Assembly (NCBI RefSeq): GCF_023266035.1
Contig: NZ_JAHFRY010000020.1
Location: forward strand, 1 to 44,847
Source of the DNA: Nevskia sp.
GTDB taxonomy: Bacteria > Pseudomonadota > Gammaproteobacteria > Nevskiales > Nevskiaceae
DNA: 44,847 nucleotides
Reading direction: 5' to 3'
Shown: positions 15,970-25,780 of the stretch, in pieces
Layout: the number at the start of each line of letters is the position of its first letter
How positions within the stretch are numbered: position 1 is the first letter of the stretch
Translations under genes and position numbers: made by a program
Notes under the pieces: model-generated
The model's database searches: none
The model's input: only the letters and a program-made list of their open reading frames with translations
Told to the model about the DNA's origin: nothing

Positions 15970-18900
15970 GGTCCTGAGTCTAGCTTGCGTCTGCGCAGCA
16001 AAAGATACGCGGCCGGCAGCACGAACAGCGACAGCAACGGTGCCGAAATCATGCCGCCGACCATCGGCGCCGCGATCCGCCGCATCAGTTCCGAACCAGT
16101 GCCGCCACCGATCAGGATCGGCAGCAGGCCGGCGACGATCACCGCAACGGTCATCGCTTTCGGCCGCACGCGCAGCACCGCGCCTTCCTCGATCGCCTCA
16201 CACAGGCTGGCTCGCGTCAACGAAGCACCGCGCCTGGCAATCGCCTGATCGAGATAGATCAGCATGATCACGCCGAACTCGGCCGCCACGCCGGCCAGCG
16301 CGATGAAGCCGACGGCCGAGGCGATCGACAGGTTGTAGTCGAGCGCCAGCAGCAGCCACAGCCCACCGACCAGCGCGAACGGCAAGGTCGCCATGATCAG
16401 CAGCGCCGGCAGGAAAGCGCGGAACGTCAGGTACAGCAGGATCAGGATGATGAACAGGGTGAACGGCACCACCAGCTGCAGGCGTTTTTCGGCGCGCTCC
16501 AGATACTCGAACTGCCCGGACCAGGCCACCGAATAGCCAGCCGGCAGTTTCAGTTTCGCAGCGATCAGCGCCTGCGCATCGTGGACGTAGCCGCCAAGAT
16601 CGCGGCCCCCAATCCCGGTTGCAATGTCGACATAGACCCAGCCGTTGAGCCGCGCGTTCTCGCTCTTCAACTGTGGCGGCCCATCGCTGATGGCGATCTC
16701 GGCGACTTCGCCGAGCGTGATCGTTGCGCCGGCTTTAGTGACGATCGGCAGCACGCGCAGGGCAGCCACCGAATCACGCAGCTCGCGCGGATAGCGCAGA
16801 TTGATCGGGAAGCGCTGCCGGCCTTCGATGGTCTCACCGATGTTCTCGCCGCCGATCGCGAGAGTCACGACTTGTTGCACATCGGCGATCGACAGGCCCA
16901 GCCGTGCGGCCTTCAACCGATCCGGCCGCACGTCGACATAACGGCCGCCACGCACCCGTTCGGCATAGACCGAGCGGGTACCGGGCACGTCCTTCAGCAG
17001 GGTTTCGATCTGGGTGCCGATCTGCTCGATGACCTTCAGATCCGCACCGGCGATCTTCACACCGACCGGGCTCTTGATGCCGGTGGACAGCATGTCGATG
17101 CGATTGCGGATCGGCTGCACCCAGAGGTTCGCGAGGCCGGGAATCGCCAGCGCGGTGTTCAACTCGTCGATCAGCGCGTCCTGTGATTTGCCAGCGTCCG
17201 GCCAGGCGCTGCGCGGCTTGAAGCGGATCGTCGTCTCGAACATTTCCAGCCCGGCCGGATCGGTCGCCGACTCGGCACGCCCGGCCTTGCCAAACACCCG
17301 TTCCACTTCCGGGAATTGCATGATCAGCCGATCGGTCTGCTGCATCAGCTGCGAGGCCTTGTCCGCCGACAGGCCCGGCAATGCCGACGGCATGTAGAGC
17401 AGATCGCCCTCGATCAGCGGCGGCATGAACTCGGTACCGAGCCGCGCGATCGGGATCAGCGCCGACAGCATCAGCAGGCCCGATGCGACCAGTGTCGCCA
17501 CCGGATGGCGCAGCACGAACGCGAGCGCCGGCCGGTACACGGCGATCAGCAGACGATTCAGCGGATTGCGCTGCTCGTCCGGAATCCGGCCACGAATGAA
17601 CAGCAGCATCAGCACCGGAATCAGGGTCACCGACAAGCCCGCCGCCGCGGCCATCGCATAGGTCTTGGTCAGCGCCAGCGGGCCGAACAGCTTGCCTTCC
17701 TGCGCTTCCAGGGTGAACACCGGCACGAAGCTCAGGGTGATGATCAGCAGACAGAAGAACAGCGCCGGGCCGACTTCGACGGCCGACGCGGTGATGATCT
17801 TCACGCGTTCCTCGAAGCTCAGCGTCTCGCTGCGGCCCGCGTGTTCGAGATGCTTGTGGGCGTTCTCGATCATCACCACCGCGGCATCGACCATCGCGCC
17901 GATGGCGATGGCGATGCCGCCGAGCGACATGATGTTGGCGTTCAGCCCCTGCGCCTTCATCACCGCGAATGCGGCCAGAATGCCGAGCGGCAGGCTGACG
18001 ATTGCGACCAGTGCCGAGCGCAGATGGAACAGGAACAGCGCGCAGACCAGAGCAACGACGATCATCTCCTCGATCAGCCGCGTCTTCAGCGTGCCGACCG
18101 AGTTCAGGATCAGCTCCGAGCGGTCATAGGTCGGCACGATCTCGACACCTGCCGGCAGGCCCGGTTTCAGGCTTTCGAGCTTGGCGCGTACCGCGCGGAT
18201 CGTTGCCAGCGCGTTCTTGCCGGAACGCATGACGATGATGCCGCCGACCGCTTCGCCCTTGCCGTCCAGCTCGGAAACGCCGCGCCGCAGTTCAGGGCCG
18301 ATCTGCACGCGGGCGACATCGCCGAGCAGCACCGGCACCCCGGCCGCACCGAGGCCAACGGGTATCGCGCGGAAGTCGTCGAGCGTCTTCAGATAGCCGC
18401 TGGCGCGCACTGCGTATTCGACTTCGCCCAGCTCCAGCACCGAGCCGCCGGCTTCGTTGTTGCTGGCGCGCACGGCGTCGATCACGGTGCTGATGGTGGT
18501 GCCGGTGGCACGCAGGCGATCCGGATCGAGAACGATCTGGTATTGCTTGACCAGGCCGCCGACGCTGGCCACTTCGGCCACGTTCTCGACACTCTTCAGC
18601 TCGTACTTCAGGAACCAGTCCTGGATCGCGCGCAGCTGGGAGATGTCGAGACGATTGCTGCGATCGACCAGTGCGTACTCGTAGATCCAGCCGACGCCGG
18701 TGGCATCCGGACCCAGTGTCGGCCGCGCCGCAGGCGGCAATCGGCCGCTGACCTGGTTGAGGTATTCGAGAACACGCGAACGCGCCCAATACAGGTCGGT
18801 CGCGTCATCGAAGATCACATAGACGAAGGAGTCGCCGAACATCGAATAGCCGCGCACCGTGCGCGCACCGGGCACCGACAGCATCGTCGTGGTCAGCGGA

Positions 18901-19100
18901 TAGGTGACTTGATCCTCGACCACTTGCGGTGCCTGCCCCGGCCAGCTGGTACGGATGATCACCTGGGTGTCGCTGAGGTCCGGAATCGCATCGAGCGGCG
19001 TGGTCAGCGCCGCTCGCGTGCCCCACAACGCCAGGACTGCAGTGACCATCAGCACCAGCACTCGGTTGCTGATCGACCAGCGGATGATCGTGGCGATCAT
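15966..19100 (-). CDS. cusA: Copper/silver RND efflux pump, inner-membrane subunit CusA
   Basis: A 1044-residue heavy-metal RND transporter. The proton-relay aspartate lies in [20 protein letters not shown] (D405). The three-methionine metal-binding site of E. coli CusA (M573, M623, M672) is matched almost number for number by M570 (LLYMPS), M620 (GLEMFETT) and M670 (RIDMLSTG). This supports Cu(I)/Ag(I) over the divalent-metal CzcA type. The N-terminus and helix layout are typical ([35 protein letters not shown]). The start overlaps the cusB stop and the stop overlaps a small membrane-protein gene, so the whole run is one translationally coupled operon. It should pump periplasmic and cytosolic Cu(I) out through CusC. 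Confidence 0.97.
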   Translation of the reverse strand: MIATIIRWSISNRVLVLMVTAVLALWGTRAALTTPLDAIPDLSDTQVIIRTSWPGQAPQVVEDQVTYPLTTTMLSVPGARTVRGYSMFGDSFVYVIFDDATDLYWARSRVLEYLNQVSGRLPPAARPTLGPDATGVGWIYEYALVDRSNRLDISQLRAIQDWFLKYELKSVENVAEVASVGGLVKQYQIVLDPDRLRATGTTISTVIDAVRASNNEAGGSVLELGEVEYAVRASGYLKTLDDFRAIPVGLGAAGVPVLLGDVARVQIGPELRRGVSELDGKGEAVGGIIVMRSGKNALATIRAVRAKLESLKPGLPAGVEIVPTYDRSELILNSVGTLKTRLIEEMIVVALVCALFLFHLRSALVAIVSLPLGILAAFAVMKAQGLNANIMSLGGIAIAIGAMVDAAVVMIENAHKHLEHAGRSETLSFEERVKIITASAVEVGPALFFCLLIITLSFVPVFTLEAQEGKLFGPLALTKTYAMAAAAGLSVTLIPVLMLLFIRGRIPDEQRNPLNRLLIAVYRPALAFVLRHPVATLVASGLLMLSALIPIARLGTEFMPPLIEGDLLYMPSALPGLSADKASQLMQQTDRLIMQFPEVERVFGKAGRAESATDPAGLEMFETTIRFKPRSAWPDAGKSQDALIDELNTALAIPGLANLWVQPIRNRIDMLSTGIKSPVGVKIAGADLKVIEQIGTQIETLLKDVPGTRSVYAERVRGGRYVDVRPDRLKAARLGLSIADVQQVVTLAIGGENIGETIEGRQRFPINLRYPRELRDSVAALRVLPIVTKAGATITLGEVAEIAISDGPPQLKSENARLNGWVYVDIATGIGGRDLGGYVHDAQALIAAKLKLPAGYSVAWSGQFEYLERAEKRLQLVVPFTLFIILILLYLTFRAFLPALLIMATLPFALVGGLWLLLALDYNLSIASAVGFIALAGVAAEFGVIMLIYLDQAIARRGASLTRASLCEAIEEGAVLRVRPKAMTVAVIVAGLLPILIGGGTGSELMRRIAAPMVGGMISAPLLSLFVLPAAYLLLRRRKLDSGP

Positions 19101-20437
19101 GGCTGGTGGCCCTGGTGGCCTTCGTGGCCGGCGTGTGGGTCTTTCACAGGTTCGGCTGGCATCACGTGGCCAGCGTGCGGATCCACCATCGGTTGTGGCT
19201 CGGCAGCCGGTGCCGACAAGCGATCCAGCGCCCCCCGCAGACTCGCTTCCGAATCGATCAGGAACTGACCGCTGGCGACCACCTGCTGGCCTGCGCTCAA
19301 GCCGTCGAGCACTTCGATGCGCTCGCCGACCTCGACGCCGGTGCGCACGGCCACCGGCCGGAAGCGCGCCTCGTCTTCGGCGATCAGCACGACGCTGCGG
19401 GTACCGGTGCGGATCACCGCTTCGGTGGGCACGGTCAGCGCTACGGCACGCGCCGCAGCTTCGAGCTGCACGGTCGCGTACATGCCGGGCCGCAGCTGCG
19501 CGCCGGGATTCTGCAGGGTGATGCGCAGCTTCACGGTGCGGGTTGCGCCGCTCAGTTCCGGATAGACGTATTCGACCTTGCCGGCGAAGGCCTCGCCCGG
19601 AACGGCGGCGACCGTGGCGCTGGCCGCATCGCCGGGCTTGATCGCCGCGCCCTGCGCTTCCGGCAGTTCGGCAGCCAGCCAGACGGTGTCCAGGCTGGCG
19701 ATCTGGAACAGGGTCATGCCGGGGCTAAGCATCGCGCCCTGGCGTGCGCCGAGTTCCATCACGTAGCCATCGTTGCTGGCCAGGTAATCAACCCGACGCT
19801 CGGCCTGGCCGCGCGCCGCGATGCGGCGTATCTGTGCGTCGCCAAGCCCGAACAGCGCGAGACGCGCGCGGGAAGCGTCCTTCAGGCTGGCATCGCCGCT
19901 GCGCTGCGCGAGCAGGAATTCGTCCTGCGCGGCCAGCAGTTCCGGCGAGTAGACCGACGCCAGCAGTTGCCCACGCCGCACCGGGTCGCCGACCGCGCGC
20001 ACGGCGAGTTGCTCGACCCAGCCGGCCGCACGGACCTGCACGGCTTCGATGCGGTGCTCGTCGACGGTGATCACGCCGGCCGCCAGCAGCCGCTGCGTCA
20101 GCGCCTGCCGCTCGACCGTCGCCAGCCGCACGCCCAGGTTCTGCACCACTCGCGGGTCGATGCGGAAGGCGCCGTCATCGTCCTGCGCCGTGCCAGCTTC
20201 CGCGGGCACATCGCCGTACTTAGGGACCAACTGCATGTCCATGAACGGCGATTTGCCGGGTTTATCGAAATGGCTGTCCGGCACCATCGGGTCGTACCAG
20301 TACAGCGCTTGAGGCTCGGCGGCCTGCTCGACGGGCTCCGCTGGCTTGCCGGGCCGGAACAGCAGCACGGTGAAAACGGCGATGACAGCAAGCGCTGCGA
20401 GGCCGAGGAGCAAGGCGCGATTCAAGGGACGGTTCAT
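19097..20437 (-). CDS. cusB: Copper/silver efflux periplasmic adaptor CusB
   Basis: A 446-residue membrane-fusion protein linking CusA to CusC. After an N-terminal anchor (about 6-27) comes the metal-binding motif [20 protein letters not shown] followed by MDMQLVPKY. Methionines 51, 66 and 68 correspond to the Cu(I)-binding methionines of E. coli CusB. Barrel-sandwich, beta-barrel and MP domains follow ([27 protein letters not shown]). The C-terminus has a His-rich tail ([23 protein letters not shown]) that may take over the role of the CusF chaperone, for which no gene is seen here. The ATG at 20437 overlaps the cusC stop (TGATG); a longer frame to 20695 lies inside cusC and is spurious. Confidence 0.95.
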   Translation of the reverse strand: MNRPLNRALLLGLAALAVIAVFTVLLFRPGKPAEPVEQAAEPQALYWYDPMVPDSHFDKPGKSPFMDMQLVPKYGDVPAEAGTAQDDDGAFRIDPRVVQNLGVRLATVERQALTQRLLAAGVITVDEHRIEAVQVRAAGWVEQLAVRAVGDPVRRGQLLASVYSPELLAAQDEFLLAQRSGDASLKDASRARLALFGLGDAQIRRIAARGQAERRVDYLASNDGYVMELGARQGAMLSPGMTLFQIASLDTVWLAAELPEAQGAAIKPGDAASATVAAVPGEAFAGKVEYVYPELSGATRTVKLRITLQNPGAQLRPGMYATVQLEAAARAVALTVPTEAVIRTGTRSVVLIAEDEARFRPVAVRTGVEVGERIEVLDGLSAGQQVVASGQFLIDSEASLRGALDRLSAPAAEPQPMVDPHAGHVMPAEPVKDPHAGHEGHQGHQP

Positions 20438-21741
20438 CAGTGGGCTCCTGCGGCGTAGGTGTCGGCAGTGGCGCCGAGGTAGCGCAGCGCCAGCGCATGG
20501 CGGCTGCGGTCGGTTTCGAGATCGAGTCGGCTCAGGCGCAGGTCGAGCGCGGCGCGGCGGGCTTCGAGCACGGCGGCGAGGCTGCCGCTGCCGGCGGCCC
20601 AGGCCAGGCGGGCCGCTTCGATGCGGGCATCGGCCTCGGGCAGGATCGTGTCGTCGTAGTGGCTCAGGCGCTGGCCGAGCAGGATCCAGTCCCAATGGTT
20701 GAGGCGCAGCTCGGCGGCGTGCTCGCGCCAGCTGTCTTCACGCAGCGCTTCGGCACGGGCCAGCTCGGCCTGCCGCGCGGCCAGGCCGCGATCCTGGCGA
20801 TTGGCGGTGAACACCGGCAGATCGATGCCGACCTGCAGGTTGATGTAATCGCTGAACGCCGGCCGGTGGCCGTAGCCGACTTCAACGCTGAAATCCGGCC
20901 GGTAAGCCTGCTTCGCCAGCGCCACATCGGCGGCCGCGACTTCCACTTCGGCGGCGGCGATATCGACATGCGGATGGCGGCGCAGCGCTTCCAGCATCGC
21001 GCCCAGCGGCGGCGGCTCGGGGAAGGTTGGCGTGCCAGCCGGCAACGGTGCGTAGGCCGCTTCTCCAAGCCAGCGGGACAGCGTGCCGCGGGCGTGATAG
21101 CCGTCCTGCTCGAGCTTGGCGATCTGGTCGCGCAGCAGTTCCAGCGCCACCGTTGCAGCACGGACATCGGCCTGGGCGCTACGGCCATTGCGATAGGCGA
21201 TGCGCAACGCGTCGAGCTGCAATTGCGCTTCGCGCTCGCTGGCGCGCGCCAGGTTCAGCGCCTGCAGCGGCTTCCAGACATCGAGCCAGGCGAGGCCGAC
21301 ATCGCGCTCGATGCTCAGTGCGTCCTTGCGCAACTGGCGTTCGGCCAGCCCGGCTTCTGCTTCGGCCCGCTCGCCACGCAGCCGGCGCTTGTCGGCACGC
21401 GGAAAGGCTTGCGCTAAGCCGACAGTGAACTGGGTGTCGTTCTGCCGGGTCAGGGTGCCGACGTGATCGCCGGTGATGGTCAGATCGCTGATGCCGCCTT
21501 TCAGCTGCGGATCCGGCAATTGCCGCGCGGCGACTGCCGATTCGCGCGCAGCGTCGATCGCCAGCGCCTGCGCTTCAAGCATCGGCTGATGATCGACGGC
21601 AATGCGGCGCGCGGCATCGAGCGTCAGCGGCTCGGCAGGCGGTGGTTCAGAAACTTCGAGCGCTGCAACAGGCAGCACGGCCAGCCCGAACAGCAGGCCG
21701 GCGAGCGTGCACCGGGCACGCGACAACAGGGGGCGAGACAT
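20437..21741 (-). CDS. cusC: TolC/CusC-family outer membrane efflux protein
   Basis: A 434-residue outer-membrane factor of the TolC family, first gene of the pump operon proper. It has a signal peptide (LAGLLFGLAVLPVAALEV) and the two TolC half-repeats. Helical blocks include AARRIAVDHQPMLEAQALAI, LAQAFPRADKRRLRGERAEA, AEVEVAAADVALAKQAYRPDFSVEVGYGHRP (in pieces) and AARQAELARAEALREDSWRE. No lipobox cysteine is seen after the signal, unlike E. coli CusC. It would form the channel through which CusA/CusB expel Cu(I)/Ag(I). The CopL-like gene ends on the other side of 57 bases upstream, on the same strand. Confidence 0.9.
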   Translation of the reverse strand: MSRPLLSRARCTLAGLLFGLAVLPVAALEVSEPPPAEPLTLDAARRIAVDHQPMLEAQALAIDAARESAVAARQLPDPQLKGGISDLTITGDHVGTLTRQNDTQFTVGLAQAFPRADKRRLRGERAEAEAGLAERQLRKDALSIERDVGLAWLDVWKPLQALNLARASEREAQLQLDALRIAYRNGRSAQADVRAATVALELLRDQIAKLEQDGYHARGTLSRWLGEAAYAPLPAGTPTFPEPPPLGAMLEALRRHPHVDIAAAEVEVAAADVALAKQAYRPDFSVEVGYGHRPAFSDYINLQVGIDLPVFTANRQDRGLAARQAELARAEALREDSWREHAAELRLNHWDWILLGQRLSHYDDTILPEADARIEAARLAWAAGSGSLAAVLEARRAALDLRLSRLDLETDRSRHALALRYLGATADTYAAGAH

Positions 21742-21798
21742 GGACGGCTCCGCAGCGAACGCAAGGCACGCCGGAGAAAATCCGGCGCTTGGTGAACG

Positions 21799-22194
21799 TC
21801 AGACGGAGGCCGCGATCGGAGGTCGGAACGGGTGAGGCGGCGCTGCATCGGCGGTGACCGAGGTCATCGCGGCAGGCAACGAGGCGGGAGCAGGCAACAG
21901 GTTCAGCGCCAGAGCCGGCATCGGCAGCGCCGCGCTGCCGCAGGCCGCGGCGCACAGGCAGTACGCGCCGGCAGCACAGCAGGAAGGCTTGGCAGGCGCA
22001 GGCGTTTCATCGGCAGTAGCCGATGCCTGCATGCCGGCCATATCGTGGCAGTGCTTCATCGGCGCGGTCTCGTGAGTAGAGACCGGCACCTTTGCAGCCA
22101 TCGCCAGCATCGCCGGCGCCATCGCAGCCGACACCGCGCCCTGCCAGAGCAGGGCGAGGATGGTCAGCAGCGAAATGGCGATTCGGCGGTTCAT
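21799..22194 (-). CDS. CopL-like exported His/Met/Cys-rich protein
   Basis: A 131-residue exported protein heading the cus operon. It has a signal peptide (ISLLTILALLWQGAVSAAM), a Met/His segment (THETAPMKHCHDMAGMQ) and a cysteine-dense patch (SCCAAGAYCLCAAACG), then a Pro/Ala-rich tail. Composition, size and place ahead of copper genes recall the CopL/DUF2946-like leader proteins found upstream of copAB in Xanthomonas and relatives, some needed for copper-responsive expression. I infer copper binding in the periplasm or a regulatory leader role. A sequence search should decide between the CopL family and a lineage-specific protein. Confidence 0.75.
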   Translation of the reverse strand: MNRRIAISLLTILALLWQGAVSAAMAPAMLAMAAKVPVSTHETAPMKHCHDMAGMQASATADETPAPAKPSCCAAGAYCLCAAACGSAALPMPALALNLLPAPASLPAAMTSVTADAAPPHPFRPPIAASV

Positions 22195-22228
22195 CGGCTC
22201 CGGAGAGACTACCCGACTGCTGCGAAGT

Positions 22229-23698
22229 TCAGACCGTCTTCATCAACAGGGCGACGATCTTGCGCATCCGGTCGGTGTACGGCGGGAAGAACATCTTGGC
22301 CAGCATGAAGCGCGTGCGGATCACGGCGCGCTCGTGCGAGAAATCCCTGAAGCCGTAGTGGCCGTGGGCGCGGCCGATGCCGGAGTTGTTGACGCCGCCG
22401 AACGGCAGGTTGCCGTGCAGGAAGTGGACGACCGTGTGGTTGATGCAGGTGCCGCCGGCCGAGGTCTTCTTCAGCACCGCGTTGATGGTCGGCTCGTGCT
22501 TGCTCCAGACGTACAGCGCCAGCGGCTTCGGATCGGCGTTGATGCGGTCGATCACTTCGTCGATCTGGCTGAACGGGATGATCGGCAGCAGCGGCCCGAA
22601 GATTTCCTCGGACATGATCTTGGCGTCCGCCGGAATATTGTCGATCAGGGTCGGCGCGATGTAGCAGTCGCTCTCGTCGACCTTGCCGCCAGTGAGCACT
22701 CTGGCGCCCTTGGCGGTGGCGTCATCGAGCAGGCCGCGGATGCGCGCCGTGTGCCGGGTGTTGACGATGCGGGCGAGGAACGGGCTCTGCTGCTGGCTGG
22801 CGGCATCGGCGCCGTAGCTGGTTTCGAGCACCGCCTGGCACTGGCGCACGAACTCGTCCTTGACCGAGGCGTGCACGTAGATGTGATCCGGCGCGATGCA
22901 GGTCTGGCCGTTGTTGGTGAACTTGCCCCAGAGGATGTTCTGCGCGGCGAGCTTCAGGTCCGCCGTGGCGTCGACGATGGTCGGGCTCTTGCCGCCCAGT
23001 TCCAGGGTGACGCTGGTCAGATGCTTGGCGGCGGCGGTCATCACCACCTTGCCGATCGCCGGCGAGCCGGTGAAGAAGATGTGGTCGAAGGGCAGCGCCA
23101 GCAGCGCGCTGGAAACGGCGGCATCGCCTTCGAAGATCGCCACTTCATCCGGGCTGAAGTTTTCCTTGACGATCTTGACCATCACCGCCGACAGATGCGG
23201 GGTCATTTCCGATGGCTTGAGGATCACCGTGTTGCCGGCGGCGAGCGCCGAGATCAGCGGGCAGAACGTCAGGTTTACCGGGTAGTTCCACGGCGAGATG
23301 ATCAGCGTGCGGCCCTTCGGCTCGTACTGCACCCAGCCGCTGAGGCCGAAGGTCATCCGCGACGGCCAGACCGACATCGGCTTCATCCACTTCTTCAGGC
23401 CGCGCATCGCGTCATTCGCTTCAGCGACCACCGGCAGCACTTCGGTCAGATCGACTTCGGCCGGCGGCTTCTTGAAGTCGGCAGCACCGGCGGCAATGAT
23501 TTCCGCGCTGTGCGCGAGCACCGCATTCTTGAGCTTCTTGATCTTGGCCAGACGCTCGTCGAGCGTCGAGGTGCGCAGGCGCAGGGCCGTGGTGCGCTGG
23601 GCCTCGAACACGCGGCGGATCTCGGTCTCGCTGACCTGGGTCTGGAACTGGGACTGCGCGGAGTTCGCGGTCGGAAGATAGGAAACGACAGTGCTCAT
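22229..23698 (-). CDS. Coniferyl-aldehyde-type dehydrogenase (ALDH superfamily)
   Basis: A 489-residue NAD(P)-dependent aldehyde dehydrogenase of the ALDH3-like group that includes coniferyl aldehyde dehydrogenase (CalB) and long-chain fatty aldehyde enzymes. The catalytic cysteine lies in NNGQTCIAPDHIYVH and the general-base glutamate in TLELGGKSPTIVDA. The cofactor site has ISPWNYPVNLTFCPLISALA and LKPSEMTPHLS, and the C-terminus has INHTVVHFLHGNLPFGGVNNSG. The C-terminal extension (RFMLAKMFFPPYTDRMRKIVALLM) resembles the gatekeeper or membrane-association helix of ALDH3 enzymes. GAGGAG precedes the ATG. It diverges from an acyl-CoA ligase gene across two tandem operator-like repeats, so aldehyde > acid > acyl-CoA is a plausible shared route. 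Confidence 0.92.
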   Translation of the reverse strand: MSTVVSYLPTANSAQSQFQTQVSETEIRRVFEAQRTTALRLRTSTLDERLAKIKKLKNAVLAHSAEIIAAGAADFKKPPAEVDLTEVLPVVAEANDAMRGLKKWMKPMSVWPSRMTFGLSGWVQYEPKGRTLIISPWNYPVNLTFCPLISALAAGNTVILKPSEMTPHLSAVMVKIVKENFSPDEVAIFEGDAAVSSALLALPFDHIFFTGSPAIGKVVMTAAAKHLTSVTLELGGKSPTIVDATADLKLAAQNILWGKFTNNGQTCIAPDHIYVHASVKDEFVRQCQAVLETSYGADAASQQQSPFLARIVNTRHTARIRGLLDDATAKGARVLTGGKVDESDCYIAPTLIDNIPADAKIMSEEIFGPLLPIIPFSQIDEVIDRINADPKPLALYVWSKHEPTINAVLKKTSAGGTCINHTVVHFLHGNLPFGGVNNSGIGRAHGHYGFRDFSHERAVIRTRFMLAKMFFPPYTDRMRKIVALLMKTV

Positions 23699-23798
23699 GA
23701 ACGGAACTCCTCGCGTGGTGCTACCTGGAAACCGGATCGTGGCGGCCCTCGTTACGCGCTAGCGCGATGCTTCGGGGCCCGGTGTCCGGCACTGTTTG

Positions 23799-23842
23799 TT
23801 TATTGAATAGCTGTTCAAGGTTTATTGAATAGCTGTTCAAGC
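23799..23842. promoter_or_regulatory. Tandem operator-like repeats between aldehyde dehydrogenase and acyl-CoA ligase
   Basis: Two head-to-tail copies of a 22-base unit, identical over 21 bases (23799-23819 and 23821-23841). Each contains the imperfect palindrome TTGAATAGCTGTTCAA (TTGAA and TTCAA arms around TAGCTG). A spacing of 22 bases puts both copies on the same DNA face. They lie in the only regulatory space between the divergent genes, in unusually AT-rich DNA. Shape and context fit a TetR-family repressor responding to an acyl or aldehyde ligand; no regulator gene is adjacent. Confidence 0.7.
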
Positions 23843-23886
23843 TTAAAAAATAAGCGGCTGACGTACCAGCCACCATTCGTCACCGT

Positions 23887-25743
23887 ATGGCTTCGCCCGA
23901 CAAACGTCGTCCGGAATCCTCGGCCGATGTCCGTTTCGCAGCTTCCTTGTCCGCACCGGCCTCGGCATCATCGCCCGGCTATCCGATGCCGCCGGCCAAG
24001 ACCGCGGCCACCGTTTTCGAGGAGAAACGCTTGTCCGCCTTCAAAGCCGATGCTGCCCAGGAAAATGATTACCTGCCGTTGAACCTGCTCGCCCACTGGG
24101 CGCAGACCACGCCCGATGCGATTCACCTGAGCCAGCCGCTGGCCAATGGCGAGTGCCGCGACTGGACCTGGGCGCAAGCGCAGGCCGAAGCGCAGCGAAT
24201 GGCCGCGCACCTGCTGGCACAAGCTTGGGAACCGGGTTCGCGGATCGCCTTGCTGTCCAAGAACAGTGCCTGGTGGTTCCTCGCCGATTACGCGATCTGG
24301 ATGGCCGGCCATGTGTCGGTGCCGATCTACCCATCGCTCACCGGCAGTTCGGTGCGCTACGTGCTCGACCACTCCGAAGCGAAGGCGCTATTCCTCGGCA
24401 AGCTCGACTCCGATGATCGCGATGCGATGTGCGGCGGCATCCCAGACGGCCTGCCGGTCATCCATCTGCCCAACGCCGCGCCGCCGAGTGCTGGCACTCC
24501 GGTCACCGAATGGGACGCGATCATCGCAACCACGCCGCCGCTGACCCCGGCAAGCTCGCGCCGCATCGACGAGCTGGCGACGATCATCTACACCTCCGGC
24601 ACCACCGGCACACCGAAAGGCGTGATGCACAGCTTCGCCAGCCTGGTCGCCTCCGCAAAGCTGCTGACCACGGTGTTCGGCACCGGCCGCGACGATCGGC
24701 TGATCTCCTATCTGCCGCTGGCCCACGTCGCGGACAGAGTCGCCTCCGAACTGCATTCGCTGGCCAGTGGTTGCCGGGTATGGTTCTCGCAGGGGCTGGA
24801 TACCTTCGCCGCCGATCTGCAGCGCGCCCGGCCGACGTTCTTCTTCTCCGTGCCGCGGCTGTGGACCAAGTTCCGCCAGGGCGTCAACGCGAAAATTCCG
24901 CAGGCCACCCTGGCCGCGATGCTGGCCGATCCGGTCAAGGGCCCGGCCGTGCGCCAGCAGATCCTCAGCCAGCTTGGGCTCGATGCCGCGCGCGTCGCGA
25001 TGTCCGGCGCCGCGCCCATTCCACCCGACATGCATCACTGGTATCGCGATCTCGGGCTGGAACTGCTCGAGGTCTACGGCATGACCGAGAACATGGCGAT
25101 CTCGCACATCACCCGGCGTGGACGTGCTCGCATCGGCTATGTCGGCCAGCCGGCAGACGAGGTCGAAGTGCGCATCGATCCCGCCAACCGCGAAGTGCTG
25201 GTCAAGAGCCCGGGCATGATGCTCGGCTACTTCCGCGAGCCGGCGAAAACCGCCGAAGCGGTCACGCCGGACGGCTACCTGCGCACCGGCGATGTCGGCG
25301 ATGTCGACGCGGAAGGCTATTTCCGCATCACCGGCCGTGCCAAGGAAGCGTTCAAGACCGCCAAGGGCAAATACGTGGCCCCGGCCGGCATCGAGAACCG
25401 GCTCGGCGCCCATCCCCAGATCGAAGCCGTCTGCGTCGCCGGCCTCGGCTACCCGCAACCTTTCGCATTGCTGATGCTGTCACCCGCCGTCGCCGACCAA
25501 CGCAACGACGAAGCCGGCCGCGCCGCGATCAGCACGTCACTCGCCGCGCTGCGCGAACAGGTCAACGCCCAACTCGACCCCCACGAACGCCTTGATTGCC
25601 TGATCGTGGTGCCAGACGCCTGGACCGTCGACAACGGCTTGGTGACGCCGACGTTCAAGGTCAAGCGGGCGGCGCTGGAGGCGCTTTATGGAGATTCGTT
25701 CGAGGGCTGGGTGGCTCGGCGGGAGGCGGTGGTCTGGGCTTGA
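23887..25743 (+). CDS. AMP-forming acyl-CoA ligase (long-chain type)
   Basis: A 618-residue member of the ANL adenylating superfamily. The P-loop motif is TIIYTSGTTGTPKGVMHSF. The aromatic/Glu motif is LLEVYGMTENMAIS, and the hinge region is YLRTGDVGDVDAEGYFRITG. The catalytic lysine lies in the KTAKGKYVAPAGIE segment. The layout and SYLPLAHVADRVASELHSL resemble bacterial long-chain fatty acyl-CoA synthetases that form acyl-CoA from fatty acid, ATP and CoA. The ATG used has no clear ribosome site and the first 33 residues are low-complexity; an ATG at 23986 (MPPAKTAATVF) may be the true start. It is divergent from the aldehyde dehydrogenase, and likely coregulated by the repeats between them. 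Confidence 0.92.
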   Translation: MASPDKRRPESSADVRFAASLSAPASASSPGYPMPPAKTAATVFEEKRLSAFKADAAQENDYLPLNLLAHWAQTTPDAIHLSQPLANGECRDWTWAQAQAEAQRMAAHLLAQAWEPGSRIALLSKNSAWWFLADYAIWMAGHVSVPIYPSLTGSSVRYVLDHSEAKALFLGKLDSDDRDAMCGGIPDGLPVIHLPNAAPPSAGTPVTEWDAIIATTPPLTPASSRRIDELATIIYTSGTTGTPKGVMHSFASLVASAKLLTTVFGTGRDDRLISYLPLAHVADRVASELHSLASGCRVWFSQGLDTFAADLQRARPTFFFSVPRLWTKFRQGVNAKIPQATLAAMLADPVKGPAVRQQILSQLGLDAARVAMSGAAPIPPDMHHWYRDLGLELLEVYGMTENMAISHITRRGRARIGYVGQPADEVEVRIDPANREVLVKSPGMMLGYFREPAKTAEAVTPDGYLRTGDVGDVDAEGYFRITGRAKEAFKTAKGKYVAPAGIENRLGAHPQIEAVCVAGLGYPQPFALLMLSPAVADQRNDEAGRAAISTSLAALREQVNAQLDPHERLDCLIVVPDAWTVDNGLVTPTFKVKRAALEALYGDSFEGWVARREAVVWA

Positions 25744-25780
25744 CTGGCAAGGCGCGACTGCAGATCGTTGAAATCCGCCC

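Noticed and set aside
17316-19268. 650-residue open frame on the plus strand
   Set aside because: Antisense to cusA, low-complexity R/Q/D/H-rich translation, no motif.
22160-23806. 548-residue open frame on the plus strand
   Set aside because: Antisense to the aldehyde dehydrogenase, whose catalytic motifs are complete; also runs through the divergent promoter.
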